From positions 17,433,749 to 17,497,748 of the forward strand of contig NC_031495.1 in assembly GCF_000237925.1 (NCBI RefSeq): DNA of 64,000 nucleotides. Reading direction: 5' to 3'. Shown here piece after piece: positions 1-33,639 of the stretch. A program made the position numbers and the translations under genes. A model generated the notes under the pieces. That model did not search any database. It had not been told where the DNA came from and saw only the letters and a list, made by a program, of their open reading frames with translations. Position 1 is the first letter of the stretch. Each line of letters opens with the position of its first letter. Source of the stretch: Schistosoma mansoni (lineage: Eukaryota > Platyhelminthes > Trematoda > Strigeidida > Schistosomatidae).

Positions 1-781
1 TTTGGCTTTTTCCAAATTACCTCACCTATGGAGAAGACGAGGTATCCGTCTATCAATTAAGGAACGAGTATACTGCACAGCAGTTCGTTTTATTCTACTT
101 CAATGATGTGAAACGTGGCCATTAAGAGTAGAAGATACTCGTAATTTACTAGTATTTGACCACAGATGCCTTAGAAATATTGCTCGCATCTGCTGGGATC
201 ACCGGGTATGTAATAGTGAGGTTCGACGCAGGGTATTAGGAAATGATGGTAAATCAGTTGATGAGGTTGTAAATTTTCATCGTCTGAGATGGTTGGGCCA
301 CGTGTTACGTATGCCTGAACACCGATTACCACGACGCACAATGCTGACTAGTATTGGGGATGGTTGGTAAAGAGTTCGGGGTGGCCAAACCAAAACGTGA
401 CATCGGCCTATAAAGTTACTAACGTCTAGTCTGAGCCATGTTTGTAGATTCAGACTACTTGGTTGGGGTCTGTGAGACTATCGTAATCAATGTTTGGAGA
501 CTGTGTGACATGGCTCGGAGTCGATCACAATGACGTAGGTGTATAGACTCCTTGTCTTCCCTTAAGCCGTGAGATTAAAATTGCTTTATCTTTATTTCAA
601 CGAACTAATTCTTTCTTCCTGTATTATATCCTTATACACAACCTTTTTTTATATATTACTACCACTGAAGTAAGTAGTTGTATGAATTTGGTGTTCATCT
701 TGTTGTACTAATGAGGTATGGCAACTTGGACCGATGCATAAATGTGCCTGGTCCTACGTTGTAGTTGACTGACTGACTGAC
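1..781 (+). mobile_element. RTE-type LINE, 3' end (truncated by window edge)
   Basis: This is the 3' end of the same LINE family seen at 15934-19044. The first 780 bases align nearly base for base with 18288-19044, covering the last RT codons, the post-RT region and the terminal TGAC repeats at about 766-781. Stops break the reading frame. The copy enters from the left edge, so its 5' extent is unknown. Confidence 0.9.
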
Positions 782-1359
782 AAGTAATTTGTTCTGAGCT
801 CGTGAACTTTTCTAGAATGTCCTCGTAAATTCCCTGCTTTGGAAAATAACGCCACAGAATATTCCGGTTTATCTCCAAGTAGGTTGAAACTGTGGTCAGC
901 TCACATCTGGTTCTTCTATGTGACAAGGGGAATAGATTTGGATTAGTCAGTTTATCATCATACAGGAACTTTGTGATATATTGGAACCTTTTCTAACAGC
1001 CCATTGTCTCCTTTCAAGCAGAAGATAGTCACTTGTATGCAATACCAGAGTTTAGGATTAAGGAATACTGTATAAAAAGTCAAAAAGACTTCAGCATAAA
1101 CATGGCTAAAAGCTCTACGTATTGACCATAGGGTCCTAAAACCTTTGACGGCTATCGCAGGACAGCATATAACACAACTGATGATCATAGGGGACTGCAA
1201 AGGGAATGATGTTTTTCACATTTTCAAACCCAATATCTTTGTTACGGGCTTACACGAACTGATTGGTTTCTTTGAGCTTCCTGCTCGTCGTTTCGATACA
1301 GCTCCAGGTCTTTGATGACCTCCAATGGAAGGTAGTTTAACCACTTGACTTTAATAATT

Positions 1360-2400
1360 CTGGTCAGTTTGGTTCACTTCCACAACCAGACAACTTAATG
1401 TCTCTGTCTACTAACCTCTGCTTGTTTTGGTTGATGAGTAGATTATGGTGTTGCAGCAGGTCCATAACGATGCTTGACACAGAAACATATGCAACGACGA
1501 GAATCCAGTGAATGGGTCTATGTGAACCCACGTGAAGGTAAATATTTCTTAACGTACGTGGTGGTCGGTTTTTCATCTGCCGTCTACAATCAGAGAACTG
1601 GTTCTTGTATACGATCATTGGTATTTACAAAATGAACGCTCACGTCTGTGCCATTGCCGACGAGATATCCGACTTCCGTTGCCATGTCGATGATATATGA
1701 CAGACAGGTTTTTACACTGCCCACTATTGCCGTTAATGTGGGCAGGCGAGGAAGTTTGCCGAATGGCTTTTCGTGACGGAGGGTTCGAGATCGTAGAAAC
1801 TGTAATTTCTAAGAGATTTTTAATACTTGTAGGGGTACCAACATCAATCGAGTCTATCTGCAACGAATAGTCTCAAAACAAATCGTTCTCGTGACGAGCT
1901 TATTTGGGGAGTTCCAGAGTGTCTGTGGTCAATAATGATAATGCGTGAGAGTTGCGGAAATCTGCAATGTCACTCTGTGTCGTTTGAGGTTTTTCCTAGG
2001 CGGGACGGAACTCGGTCCTGAGGATCCTGGTGATCTAATCGGCAGATGTAGACAGTTTGTCCGCGGAGTTATTTTGGCATGAGACAAGAACCGCTTACAC
2101 CTTCTAGGAGAGCTTAGATAAGAATAGTTGTCTAAAGAGTCTCTTTTCGAGAGTCCGTTGACCAGTGACCTCTCGCATACGCTAGAATCACACAGCAGTC
2201 CCTTCACTGATGTGAGGAGCTGCACAAGTGGATCCATCTCTCTGCATTCGTGAAAACGGCTTCTGCGCTGCAGAACCAGGCTTCGACATAAGGACGAACT
2301 TCACCAAAGTGTTGGTTTTGCTGGAAAACTGTAAGCCCTGCAAGTGGTCATTTTGTTGAGTACGAAATGGGTCTGAAAAACCTTTTTTCGATATGTTCCT
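1360..2400 (-). pseudogene. Decayed Gypsy/Ty3-like gag and protease region
   Basis: Read on the minus strand in shifting frames, this stretch keeps short matches to Gypsy-type polyprotein. At about 2320-2260 there is a gag-like 'AWFCSAEAVF' motif. At about 1720-1640 there is a degraded aspartic-protease core ('YLVGNGTDVSV', where families have FLVDTGADVSV). At 1500-1390 there is the post-protease segment ('HWILVVAYVS' then 'LQHHNLLINQNKQRLVD'). Multiple frameshifts and stops make it non-functional. The RT that should follow is not recognisable between 1360 and 781. Family assignment rests on motif recognition only. Confidence 0.6.
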
Positions 2401-2699
2401 GATTCAGACAAAGCGTGTCATGGTGTCTGAAGTTCTAGAGGTATGAAGAAACATTACACGGACAGGTGCTTTTGGTATAAAGATGGTTCCTAACTGATTG
2501 ATCACATCAGAATACTTTTTACACAAGATCTGTCTCTTGTTTGCCTCCATTGACCTGTGCTATCACATTGTTTTCGAGTGGACTTGTCAGTAAGTTTGAT
2601 AACGATCTGAAGTCCATCGGTGCCGAAGAAAAGTACCTACATGATGACAAGGCACATGTGATCGTTTATCTGGTTGACAATGAAATAATGAGCTGAGTC

Positions 2700-5600
2700 T
2701 GTTGGTTTTGTGCATGGTTCAATCTCATTTCGAATAGTTTATGTACGTTAATGAAAACCTCATTTTTAAGCCAAGATACAATAAAACATCTTTGTTTACT
2801 TTTGTTCGCTTTATAACACTTAAGTGCAGATGTCCCGGGTTTAATTGAAAAGTCAGCTTGTATAACCTCTCATATGTTCTGATTCTGGTGTTTATCTTGA
2901 TTTTTAGTATTATATAAGTGCACAGTGGCAAAAAAACACAATAAAATCACCGTTTATTCACTGAAGTCAGATTCTTTTAGTTGATCAGTCGTACTTTCTC
3001 TGTGTTTGAACAGAACCTACTGAGTGACAGGACTAAAGTACAGTAAATTAAAAAAAAAGGTTGTTCTTTATCGTTTTACTACGATGGACTTTCTCGTAAC
3101 TTGTTCTGACCGTAGTAATTTAAGAAGATATACGAAGTTTCAGATATCACTGTCAGATGTGTATTATTGACATTGCCTCATCCCTTTTATTCGGTAAACT
3201 TGCAGCGTTCATATATAGGCATTTTATGTTTTCAATCTGAAACGTGTGAGCCTCCTTATCCTGTTTATCTGAATGAGACTTGTGTGAACGGACAGACAGT
3301 CTACCTATACAGGTTTTGCCTAGTTAATGGCTCCTGTCTCTTCTACGTTCTCTCCATTATCTTGACAGTCCACACGTGGGATAGTCAATCTCAACTTACA
3401 TTTGTACTTGATTGATGTATCATGTGGCCTGTCCGGGTGCACGTGGAGTCTAGTTGGCAACCGGTTTCTGTTAGCATAAAATACTTCAAGAGTGGCAGCC
3501 TCCAAATGAGATGTGAAGGTTATCTTCACTAGTCGGGGTCAAGAATCCCCATCCTTCCTGTATAGTCTCATCACTTGTTGAGTCAATATGTTTTTGAGCT
3601 TCAAGGACTGTCTCATTAATGTCCACTCCCGAATAACGGAGTCTGCGTGGTCAGAATTCGTGTTTTCTAGCACATCCTGAACAACGATATTTCTTCCGCA
3701 AAAGAACATCTTGCGAGATCCCCTATGGATGTTCCTGGCGAGATTGCGCTTAGAATATGGTATGTCAGGTACTGTTCTTGCATCTTCATCTGATTTCAGC
3801 AGGTGAATAGCCAGCAAAACATCCTATGCGTCTGAAGTGTTGGCGAACGTTACAGGAAGGAGTCTTAAGTGATTTCGGTGCTTTTAGTCCTTCCACCAAG
3901 TGAGCAGTGTTACTGGGGGTGGCTCAAATTTAGTGAGTTCGGGCTTCCTGTCCAACTTTTCCCAGAGTATCCTGTTATTTTTGTTCCGCGGAGTGAGGCT
4001 AGAACTGTCTTTAAGATTCATGATTATGAGAGAATCGTCGCAAACCGTGACCGTTTTCCTAAGTTTTCAGGTACGTTGAGGTTGAGGTTCTTTTAGTTGG
4101 CCAGTTTGAATGCATTTGGGATTCCCGCCCCCTTTACCGGTTGGTTGAACAGTCTTAGGGATAGATTGCACGGCAAAACCACTAGCTGATTGCATTACAA
4201 GACCTGGACTGTTCAGCTTTTTGACGGTGACACTCGATCCTCTTTAACTCTATTGATAGGGGTTTAGTCGCCTTTAGAAGTTCCGCGAACTACAGCTGCA
4301 TTTAGGGAGCCTGTGTTGGGAGAACCAAGTTTGATGATAGTCCACTACTGTCAATGTTATGAAGACGTGGAGCTTCAACATGCTCTCACTAGTGTCAATA
4401 TGTTTTCCATCTATATTAATGTTGTCAAAGACCACCTTCCTTATTTCATTGTGTGCCTTTGTTCTTTTGTCCGTTTCAGGACTGACTTCTTTCTAGGTTT
4501 TCTGACATCTTACACAGACCTGTCAAGAGAATGAGAACTGCAAACCACGTTGGGATCAAACCTCCTGTTCATAGAGTGTGCGCACCCGAGGTTTATGGCA
4601 TACTTTTCTGCAGACATCTCCAGCTTCGCATCTAGATTTCTTATTGTGTTTCCGTACCCATATTAGTGACTCAAATGCTACGTTTGTTACATGTACCAGA
4701 ATTTCTAACACCATCATGGTCGGCGTTCAAGATGCCCTAAGTATTTGGAGTTGAACAAAACCTTAACCAGTAACACATATAATTGTAACGCCCACACACA
4801 GTGAAAACGAAAGTCAGATGTGATGAGGTTGGAAGAAATCTAGAAGTGATTGATCTAAACTGGCTAGCGGTTGTAGGAGAAGTTGAGCTCAACGTTCTCA
4901 CTCGTGATCTGGTGCGGATGCGTGACCGACCGTCTTCAGCTAGGTGGGTTCACTAAAACTAATGCAGTCGACATCGGATGTCGAAGACTTACGGAGCTAC
5001 TGCTTCTGGGTATTTAATTACCGCTACAGCCTTCTTGTTATTAGGTAAGATAATTTGGTTTCTCAGATCTTTCAATATATGATAAAATTCGGTTTCTAGG
5101 GCTTTTTGACAAAGATTTATACTCAGATAAAAGTAAGAACAACGGGGGTTCAATCCTGATTATTGACCTAGTCATTTATTACGACAGTCGCATTGATATT
5201 CGATTTACCTGGCGCACTATCTGCTACTGTGCGTTGTGACCGATTGCATCCGCTTTTGTTGCGCATTTTTCGGTCTGCTTGTTCATTCAGTACGTTGTTA
5301 AATGTTATGAGGAAAATATGATGAGCTGGGTTACCCTTTTGCCTTCTTTAATACATTTTGTGCTTCTTACTTATAGATAGTTCCCTGGTTGTTCATTGTC
5401 AGGTCCGTGTTTTTCAATCACTGACGGAACCTAAAGAGCCAAGTATTGAGGCCCTTTACATGTGGTATGTCTTGGATTTGTTTGTCCTTTATCTAGCTAT
5501 ACCGATATTGCGCCCATAATGTATTTTAACATTTTTATTCTAACCAGTAAACATTTTCAAACATAAAACTACCCGGCTACTTTTTATCAAATCCAGTAGT

Positions 5601-7480
5601 GTTTACACGTGGTATCTCGTACTTAGTAATGAATTTCTTTTCATTCTGTTTGTTTATTCGAGACTATTTCAAACCGCTTTTGCACATGCTCAGGCGGCGA
5701 TATAGATCCTTCGGACATGTTAAATTTAACCTATAGAGGACAGATATAAACAATGTACTATTCATAAATCCCACCAATGGTAATGGGATTCCGTTCGTTC
5801 ATTAACATACACATAACCACCCTTAGTTTCGATTTCGTTATATAAAAGGTATTTCGGTAGTCGTTTTAGAAGTTCTTAGACTCTTTCCAATTTAGCGTAT
5901 GAGTTCGAGCACTTTGTGTATATATTTTGTTGTGGAGTTCTCTGTCAAGTTCCAGGAGTCAGCGTCGGAGGTTCTCAGTACACCTAAAGTTCGCAAAGCA
6001 CAAAAGCTGCGACAGTCGGATGACCTGATCTATTGAAGTTATTCTCTACTTAAAAATTTCCCTGTAGTATTATTTACCTACTGATAAGTTTCAAACATAT
6101 GGCTGTTAAATATCCTTGCCTAAAATAGGACCTGTTTCGCATTCGAATTTGTCTTCGGTGAGTCTTCGAGCTTCATTACAATGAGTCATGTTTCCGGAGA
6201 TTTTTGCTCACGTATTTTCAATGATTCATGACCAATGTACTACCCCCTACAGCAGATATCTGAACAATGTTTTTCCTGCTATATACAGGTGACCACGTGT
6301 TGACTATGAGGTGGGTAAACAGGCCCTTACCATGTTTTCATCCCATCTGAGTCCTTCGTATCATCATATGGTGTCCTGATTGTTACTGGACTTCAAAGGT
6401 AGTTCGTTTTGTTTACAATTCATTGGGTGTCGGGCGGTGAACATAGGCACAAAAAATCCGATATTACATACTGATATCTAGCCTTTCAAGCGATAAACTC
6501 ACCTAATTTTACGAACTTATATTCTATCCAGTTGTGACGGTAAAGTGTACTATGCAAAGACTCTTTCTAAATACCATGTTGTGGGGTGTAGTTTTGAGAG
6601 AAAACCGTGAATCCTTCTTGTAACCTATGGTGATATGTTTCTGACCAAGAATCTTGGGATCAACAAGAAAGTTTATCAAGTAATTCTTGTCAACAGGGCT
6701 TGGTTGTAAACTAGTTGTTTATATATTCTATGTATTTAGATCGTGAAATATTTGTCACTTAATACATATTTATCTTCTGCCATCATACCTGTACTTGTCT
6801 CTTACATTTCCTTTATTCGGCTGTTGTTTAGCAGTCCTACTGTGTATGACAATCAAGGCACTTTATTTGAAGTTTTATTAATAGGATTCTTACTTTCCAG
6901 TAACGTATACTGTATTTTGAGGCCTTTCTGAATAATCACCTCAAGATTCAGATTTCAGAGTTTCTTGCTTGCCATTCAGCACTCGTAGACTAGGTCACTC
7001 AAGTGGTTGTATGCAACAGTATTATATGCATGGGTTTCATTTTGGGTCTTGCTCTGATACATATACTAGGCATTTAAAACTTTTTGTCCTAGCAAACAAG
7101 GTGTTGAGCTATTTTGTTGTATACGTTTTCTTTTTGTGACAAACGTTTTTTTACGTAGGTGCCACTAATAAAGGTAGTATAATACATGGCAAAAGAAATC
7201 CATTTTCTCTCAAACTCTTATATGTAGCATTTTTATAAACATTTTGTCTCTGTTTATAATAGGGGTACGATCAATAGAAGTTGCAGGTTTGCCTTTGAAT
7301 GCGGAAGGCTTTTCACAACTACTACTACCATCCTTGTACAACAGTTAAGTTTCCTAAATAAGCAGTTCACTTCTTATTCAGTTCAAAAACGACCTCTAAC
7401 CATTTTCAAAGATAGGTACAATCGTAATAACTTTTATCATAACATGTGGATCTTATTTTTTTATTAAAATGTACATTACT
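2700..7480. other. Intergenic region with no assignable gene
   Basis: Short open frames occur on both strands (for example minus 3539-3817 and plus 3869-4096), but none shows a domain, splice context or repeat match that I can support. About 2.7-5.0 kb is less AT-rich than the flanking DNA and is probably old retroelement sequence. 5.0-7.5 kb is ordinary AT-rich intergenic DNA upstream of the p38 gene. Confidence 0.4.
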
Positions 7481-7526
7481 TGCTGTTCAGTAATAATAAC
7501 TATGCGCTCTTAACATTAAAGTTTTT

Positions 7527-7544
7527 AATTACCTTCTCAGATTC
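7527..7544 (+). promoter_or_regulatory. 3' splice acceptor 4 nt upstream of the p38 start codon
   Basis: A pyrimidine-rich tract ends in CTTCTCAG at 7540, only four bases before the ATG at 7545. It is either the end of an intron in the 5' UTR or a spliced-leader trans-splice acceptor. Schistosomes use both, and the sequence alone cannot separate them. Confidence 0.55.
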
Positions 7545-27448
<19,904 letters not shown>

Positions 27449-27559
27449 ATGTATATGTATGTATTTTATTTCTATATACACGGAGGAATATTGTTTCTTT
27501 AGCCTCATTTATGCATCGGTGTATGTATGCAACTGATAATGTTTGGAATTATCACAATT

Positions 27560-27833
27560 AATAAATTAGAGTTAAACCCAATTGCCATTTACTTTCTGAT
27601 CTGGTTGACATGTTTGCTTGTTCCGCATATTCCTAAAATCCTTAAACATGCTTTATTCTTTCTTTTTACGAAAAACTAATATTAAATATTCTTTGTATAA
27701 ACATTTTATTTACATAAATATTTCTTCATGCAAACGTTTCTATATATGTAAACTTTTCGCTTTTATCCTGTGGCTTGTTTTTTATACACAAAGATCTCGC
27801 ATTTTGTGACTATTATTGAAAACATTAAATAAA
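27560..27833 (+). terminator. p38 polyadenylation signals
   Basis: AATAAA occurs at 27560-27565 and again at 27828-27833, 112 and 380 bases after the p38 stop. Either could define the mRNA 3' end. Confidence 0.55.
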
Positions 27834-28439
27834 GTGTACATTAGTATTGGAATAAATTGTTTCATAAAAAATCTACATGCAGCTCAATAGTTAACCACAA
27901 TTCAATTTAAGACTGGATATGTATATGCAAATGGAAATTTTTTTTAGAAAAACCTTGACAGAGAAAAATGCTTTTAAAGCCTTTTTTGTACTTCTATCAT
28001 CTTTATTAAAAAAGTTTTTTAACACAAAATGAAGGGTGATGCTAATCTATGTTTTCATTTCCTTTTGATATTTTTGTGATTGCTTCTATTCTCACTTTTT
28101 TGGGATAAATTATTCACCATCAGCTTTTTCACTGTAAAATCATTTATTCATTTGATTCCCAATTTATATATAAGCTCTCAGTGTATGGTATTAGTTAATT
28201 TAGTCAGTCCTAAGGAATGTAATAACCTGATAGAAATGTGCATCGTCTTAGATTGTTCGTAATATTAGTACAGGTAGACGAAGTCATTATGACGAATACC
28301 AAGGTAGTATTAGTTATAATATAGGTTGACATCAAAACTATAGTTCTAGAGAGAAGAATGAATCTGCGGAATAACAAAAATAAAGTAATTTCTTACTTTT
28401 TAGTCTAAAAGTAAGTCAAGAGTCGGTGCATCTGTGACA

Positions 28440-28790
28440 ATGTGATCGAAAGTTACACCCCAACTGATGTTCCCAACTGTCGATCATAAGAATCTCGCGG
28501 ATCACAACCAAATGACCTGGACCAACCAAAGTGACTCAAATCGACAATAAATTCTCTCATGGACTGATGCCATGTGCTTGTTCTCATGCTTCTAATTTTC
28601 TTACAACCTACTCCCTCAACAGTCCTCAAGAGAGAGGGGTCAAACATAAATGACACGTCCCAGCCACCTTAGTGGATGAATACTTAAATTTTGGCCTACC
28701 AATTGGCTCAGTAATTTACGTCCAACTTCAACATTACACATCTAGTGGTCCTACCATATGCGAGCAACAATTTGAACAAACATGTAATCA
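28440..28790 (-). mobile_element. Diverged RTE-like 3' fragment
   Basis: The minus-strand frame at 28656-28453 reads GVGCKKIRSMRTSTWHQSM and then SHFGWSRSFGCDPRDSYD, the post-RT region also seen in the plus-strand copy at 54664-54870 (GAGWKKTRGGQTRTYHQSM). An older subfamily than the 18 kb copy. Confidence 0.6.
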
Positions 28791-30224
28791 TAACTTGTAG
28801 CCTGAAAATGTCACCTACTTTGAAAGGACAATTTTCATAGCCATAAAAATAAACAGAATGGATTGTCGGGGAATGAATTCATCATTTGGTTGACATATCC
28901 AAAAAATCCCGAGTACAAACGATCTGTAAATCAGTCCCGGATAATTATTCAACGCCGTATGTGGTAGTAATTTCATGTCTTCATCCCAAAGTTAACTTTT
29001 ATTCCTGAAATAGGCCGTGCTATTTTGCGACGGGTCTTGTTGCTCTCCAAGCTTTGATGGATAAAAGCATCAGCCTTTAAAGTAAAAGCTCTGAATTAAT
29101 GATGAAGTTCGTCGGCGTGCAGGAAAGTGAATAGTCTGAAAAGGGGAAATAGATTTATGGACGTTGAGTCCATAATGATTCTTTACGGTGACATCGAGTT
29201 AAATGCTTAGATGTCTGTGGTGCCTAGTTTCCATTGAGGAATTATAGTCGCTTGGATTCTGTTATGACAACTGGCCCCTTCACTTTTATTTTCATAGATT
29301 TCCGACGTGACGTATTCAGTGCAAAACTGAACTGAAATCGTCACTAGGCGTATGTTCTCACAATAGAAACATCTCGTATTTGTATAAGCTGGGGTAGTGT
29401 AACCTTGTTGACCAGCATGACACTATAGGGCTAGTGAGATGTCATCGGGTCCTAACCAAACCAACCGGCAGTCGGGTCGCTGAATTTCAAACATTTTGCC
29501 TATCCTTGATAAGGATAAGCATTGTGTGTCATTTGCATGCGATGGACTGTCCCATGCGGCAGTGGTCGCACACTGTAACTTGTGCCTACTCATACTAATC
29601 TATTTTTGTAATAACGTTTGTGTTGTATGGTCATCAAAGCAGGCATAGTACCTGGATACAATGAGAGGTTAGTCCACATTTTACACTAACTGCAAGATGT
29701 AACTTCGACGTCAACTGATTGATCACAGCATTTCTGTCTAGCCCCAGCAGGTCTCCAATCATTCAGCACTTATCATCTACGTTAGTGACCTACGCTGTTG
29801 AGCCCGACTTGATCTACAATACTGTTAACCCTGCATGCACAACAAAACTGACATTTTATTGTTGGGGATAACTGGAGACTAGCTCTCTTTACGAGTATGC
29901 TGATATTTATGAACCAGAAATTACAATTTTCCAAAGATGTACCGTGAGTTTTTACTAAGCGAAATAGGACCGTCAATACTAGGTTTGAAGAACTTGAAAA
30001 GACATGTTGACTTCAGAAGAAGTTTCTGATAGTTTACTTATAAATTTTGATGGCTGAGTGAAGTGTAGGAATGAGACTGTGGTGAGTGACACTGTCTCTA
30101 CTGACGAACAATCCCTCATTGTCTTCACGAGGCAATTCGCTAAATAATATGCGTTAGGAAAGAATAACTGAACTGATTCAGTTCACGGTGTGAAGTACAT
30201 ATATAGTTACGATTTCGACGTCTG

Positions 30225-31060
30225 ATCGCAAAACTACTGGAACATGTGGTGATTACAGACTAACATCGATTTCTCGTTTGTCGAAGCAAAAATGCACCAT
30301 AGTGGAAGCCGAAAATATGCTTATATGATATCATGGTTCTTAAGTATTCTCGGGAGTCAATTATAAAGATCCCTAGATCAATCGACACCCATTTTGACAG
30401 AAATAGTAACTTTGTTGTATCCAAAACATACCTGCCTTCCACTTGGTTTACATTGTTCTCCAGCCGAATATCAAGAATTGATGAATAGTGTAGTCTACAA
30501 TATTAGGGTTTCTGAAGTTAATCAAGTTGATTTTATTATTCATGGTTCCGATAAAGTAGCCCATGATCAGATAAATGTTGCTTTATTGGGTACCCTACTT
30601 GAGGAGGTTATTGCTTTAAATCTCAATAGGCATTTATTTTGTGCATATTGTTTTAATATAAAGTTGACGGCAGCCGTTTTAGACCTGATATAAAGAAATC
30701 AGCCTCAATTACAAATGCACCATATAAGAAAAAATATCACGGAATTACATTCACCATTGGGTCATATTAAATACCATTCCCGTTCTTCCCTAATATTTAT
30801 GTCGAGCCGCCTTTTCAAATCTTGATATCCAGCACATTTATTTGAGGCGAGCTATAGAATAGTTACCTGTGAGGTCTACTAAAATTTATTCTAAGTGATT
30901 CAGTTCTTCAAAATTACTCTCCCAATGTACATTTCGTACTTGTTATTGATGACGGTTTTGGTGTAGTGTAGGAGCAGAAAGGTAGATAAATAACCTGTGT
31001 TTTGTGAGAAATTGCTGTTGCTCCGCAAGGTTAATCTTAATAAACCTTATTTTAACTCTT
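30225..31060 (+). pseudogene. Decayed Gypsy-like RT and RNase H
   Basis: In changing frames the plus strand shows RT block 'GTCGDYRLTS' (about 30235), 'LPLGLHCSPAEYQELMNSV' (30434-30490), an active-site remnant 'VDFIIHGSDKVAHD' (30528-30570, where families have YIDDFIIHG), the connection motif 'ITELHSPLGHIKYHSR' (about 30740) and an RNase H start 'NYSPNVHFVLVIDDGFGV' (about 30915). Order and spacing fit a Ty3/Gypsy pol of the K02A2.6 kind. Stops and frameshifts throughout. Confidence 0.7.
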
Positions 31061-31814
31061 GAGCTGGCTTACTAAGCTCTTTTGATAACTCTCAGGCTAT
31101 ATCTACACGCCAACTCGAACATGAGAGAAAAGGTGCGAAATACGGGAAGAACGCGTTACTCCTAGGTTAGTTTATGTACAAAAGATCGAGGGTATTCGAG
31201 GCATTTCAGGTGGACTTGGGTTTCTGAAAAGTTCTCGAAACCTTATCATAGTAGAAGGATAGGTAGTCATTCAAACAGAAATGTGGCTCATGACTGCTCA
31301 TCTTCTATATATCCCTTGTTCGTAAGTCCGACAATGGCTGAGAAATTGAAATTATGAAAGACTGAGATCGTCGGAAGGTATGAGTTTTTAGACTGAGTAG
31401 TTAAACCACAGTATCTGAACTTAGCAGAATAGGCGATTTAACCCGCAAATTATTGCTCGAAAATCATACTGAACATCTAAAAGATCGGAATTGTAACTAC
31501 CGAATTGCTAATAATCGGTTTGATTGCAGAACTAATGAACTAAAATTTATTCGATTATACCAAACTACGTTCTCTTGTATCGCATACAAAGCGTTTTTGA
31601 GTTACTCGTAATAAATAATACCAAAACAAACTCTGTGCTCAGTATAGACGGTTCTAACCTAAGAAATTTTATCAAAACTACAAAAAGCCTTAAATGGTGA
31701 CCTTTTACACCGACGTGTCATAATGATCTTCATTCACATATTATATATACATGTATATTTTGTCAACCCGTTTATCATTGTGGTTGTTTAATTAACTATA
31801 ATGCTTATTGATTG

Positions 31815-31985
31815 AGATCATGAATTGATCAATATTAGGCCAACATTGAAAACCTGGGAGCACTGAACGGTTGTTTCGTTCTAGTATGGGGTTCCTTAAC
31901 TGCTAATATCCACGGTCCCACACGCAGGATCTGAACTCAAGAGATTCAGTCTCGTGCCTGAACGTTTTAACAAGAACACCATCGG
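31815..31985 (-). repeat. SINE copy, left arm of an inverted pair
   Basis: Minus-strand Smalpha-like SINE: 3' arm (GATCATGAATTGATC), hammerhead remnant TTTCGTTCTAGTATGGGG and tRNA-like part up to about 31980. It meets a plus-strand copy head to head. Confidence 0.7.
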
Positions 31986-32165
31986 ATGTCGACTCAGTTG
32001 TGTAGAGGTTAAGCGTTCGCTCACGTGGTCAGATGTCCTGAATTCGAATTCTGCGTGCGAGATCGTGGGCGTTAGCAGTTAAGTAGCCCCATACTAGAAC
32101 GAAACGGCCGTTCAGAGCTTTCAGGTTTTCAATAGTGGTCTTATATTGATCCATTCATGACCCCA
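31984..32165 (+). repeat. SINE copy, right arm of an inverted pair
   Basis: It starts GATGTCGACTCAGTTGTGTAG (A-box-like) and has ATTCGAATTCTG (B-box-like), the remnant hammerhead CCCATACTAGAACGAAAC with GTT triplet, and the 3' arm to about 32165. The CUGANGA box is mutated. Confidence 0.72.
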
Positions 32166-32384
32166 ACCAAAACTAAACAATCTACACAACCCTATAGTGA
32201 CAAAATACTTATGTCCTCATCTATTCCAGCCACTACCTTCTCTCCGCTTTCTGTTATGATTTTAAAATCATACATGAGTCGATACTCAAGACCTGTAAAT
32301 TATCTTAACGACAATAAGGAGGCTCCAAGAAATGGACTGTCCTGCACAAGCTAGTGGATTACATATTGGACATGGCAGATACTG

Positions 32385-32885
32385 ATTAAAACTCAGTGGA
32401 GAACCCGTACGACTCCATCTATATTAGACTACATATTTACAAATGAAGATCTTGATCCTGGATCTCTTGTGAAAAGTGCTCACTCTGTCATAGCCCTTAA
32501 TTTTATCAACCAAGCCAAACTAAAACATCCTACTAAAAACGTGCACTGGAATTTCAAACGGTTTTATGGGTCCTTTTTACAAGACAGCAGACAGGAGGTG
32601 GACTGAGAATCTCACCCTCAACTTGATGTTGACATCCTTCGAGATTTCTTACTGTAAACCATCTGATGCACTGAAAAACAGTCTGTCTCACAAACGGTTT
32701 CCAAAAAGTTAAAGCAACGTACAACCATAAAGAATCTTACCCTTCAAGTATTATGACGCAAAAGGTACTATATGGCGGAATACAAACGAACAGCAAGACC
32801 ATATTTGATGGACGAACCGAACAGACATAAGACAACGAGTCTTACGTTATGGCGCGAAATTCATTCTTACAATGGGCTGAATAAA
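32385..32885 (+). pseudogene. Decayed CR1/SR1-like LINE, endonuclease-RT linker
   Basis: The plus-strand reading WRTRTTPSILDYIFTNED, then LVKSAHSVIALNF and HWNFKRFYGSFL, matches the end of a CR1/jockey-type endonuclease (SxLDYIFTN, SDHxxI) and following linker. Frameshifts and stops present. The RT follows after a gap at 33640. Confidence 0.65.
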
Positions 32886-33639
32886 ATTTTAACTTTATAG
32901 CTGGTGTCAATCTAACCATAATTCTGACCAGCCACACTAATTTAAAACCTTTATTTAGTCCAAATTCGTAAGTGGACACTCTCAAGGTCACGTTAGGGTC
33001 GCTTAAAAGTCGTCCAAAAATTAGTCCCATCAAATGAACTAGTGTCCACAGAATAGATACGCAGTTAAAACAGACAAGGAACCAGTGCACAAAGAAAATT
33101 ACAGAAAATAAGCTTCAATATCATAGAAAGCAAATCGATAAACTTGTTTCCAATCTGAAAAGCTTGTATTTGGTGTCGCGTCGCGATTGGCTATGATCAC
33201 CACTACATGAAGGTTACGTGCCAGGTATCGACGTGGATCCCTCGGTAGGCCAAAAACCAGGAGGCTGTTAATGGTTGCATTAGGACATATTTGTCTGTGA
33301 TCTCGTAGTGTCGAAAGAATACCGAGGCGTGCCAAAGTTTACGGGCGGAACTGCTGAGAAAGTTCGTGCAAGGTCACGGGCAACGGGATGAAAAGTGCGT
33401 TTGGTACAATTATACAAACAAGTACAGTAAAACAATCTCTGGTACAATTGGTTATATTAATAATTGTTTCCATTATACCAATCGCGTTCTTGTTGTAAAA
33501 GTAAGTCACTACAAGCTTATTCCGTCATGCAGCCTAGTCATCAACAGTAAGGTATCAAGTCACTGTTGATTGATTGGCTCACTTTATATACAAATAGTCG
33601 AAATTTTGAGTTCAGAGGGGTTTTCACTTTTACCACGCT

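Noticed and set aside
6743-6931. Hydrophobic 62-codon plus-strand open frame
   Set aside because: AT-rich random frame: no splice sites, no homology, no neighbours supporting a gene.
33099-33335. 78-codon minus frame (MARLGILSTLRDHRQ...)
   Set aside because: Within retroelement debris between two CR1-like parts; no domain could be recognised.
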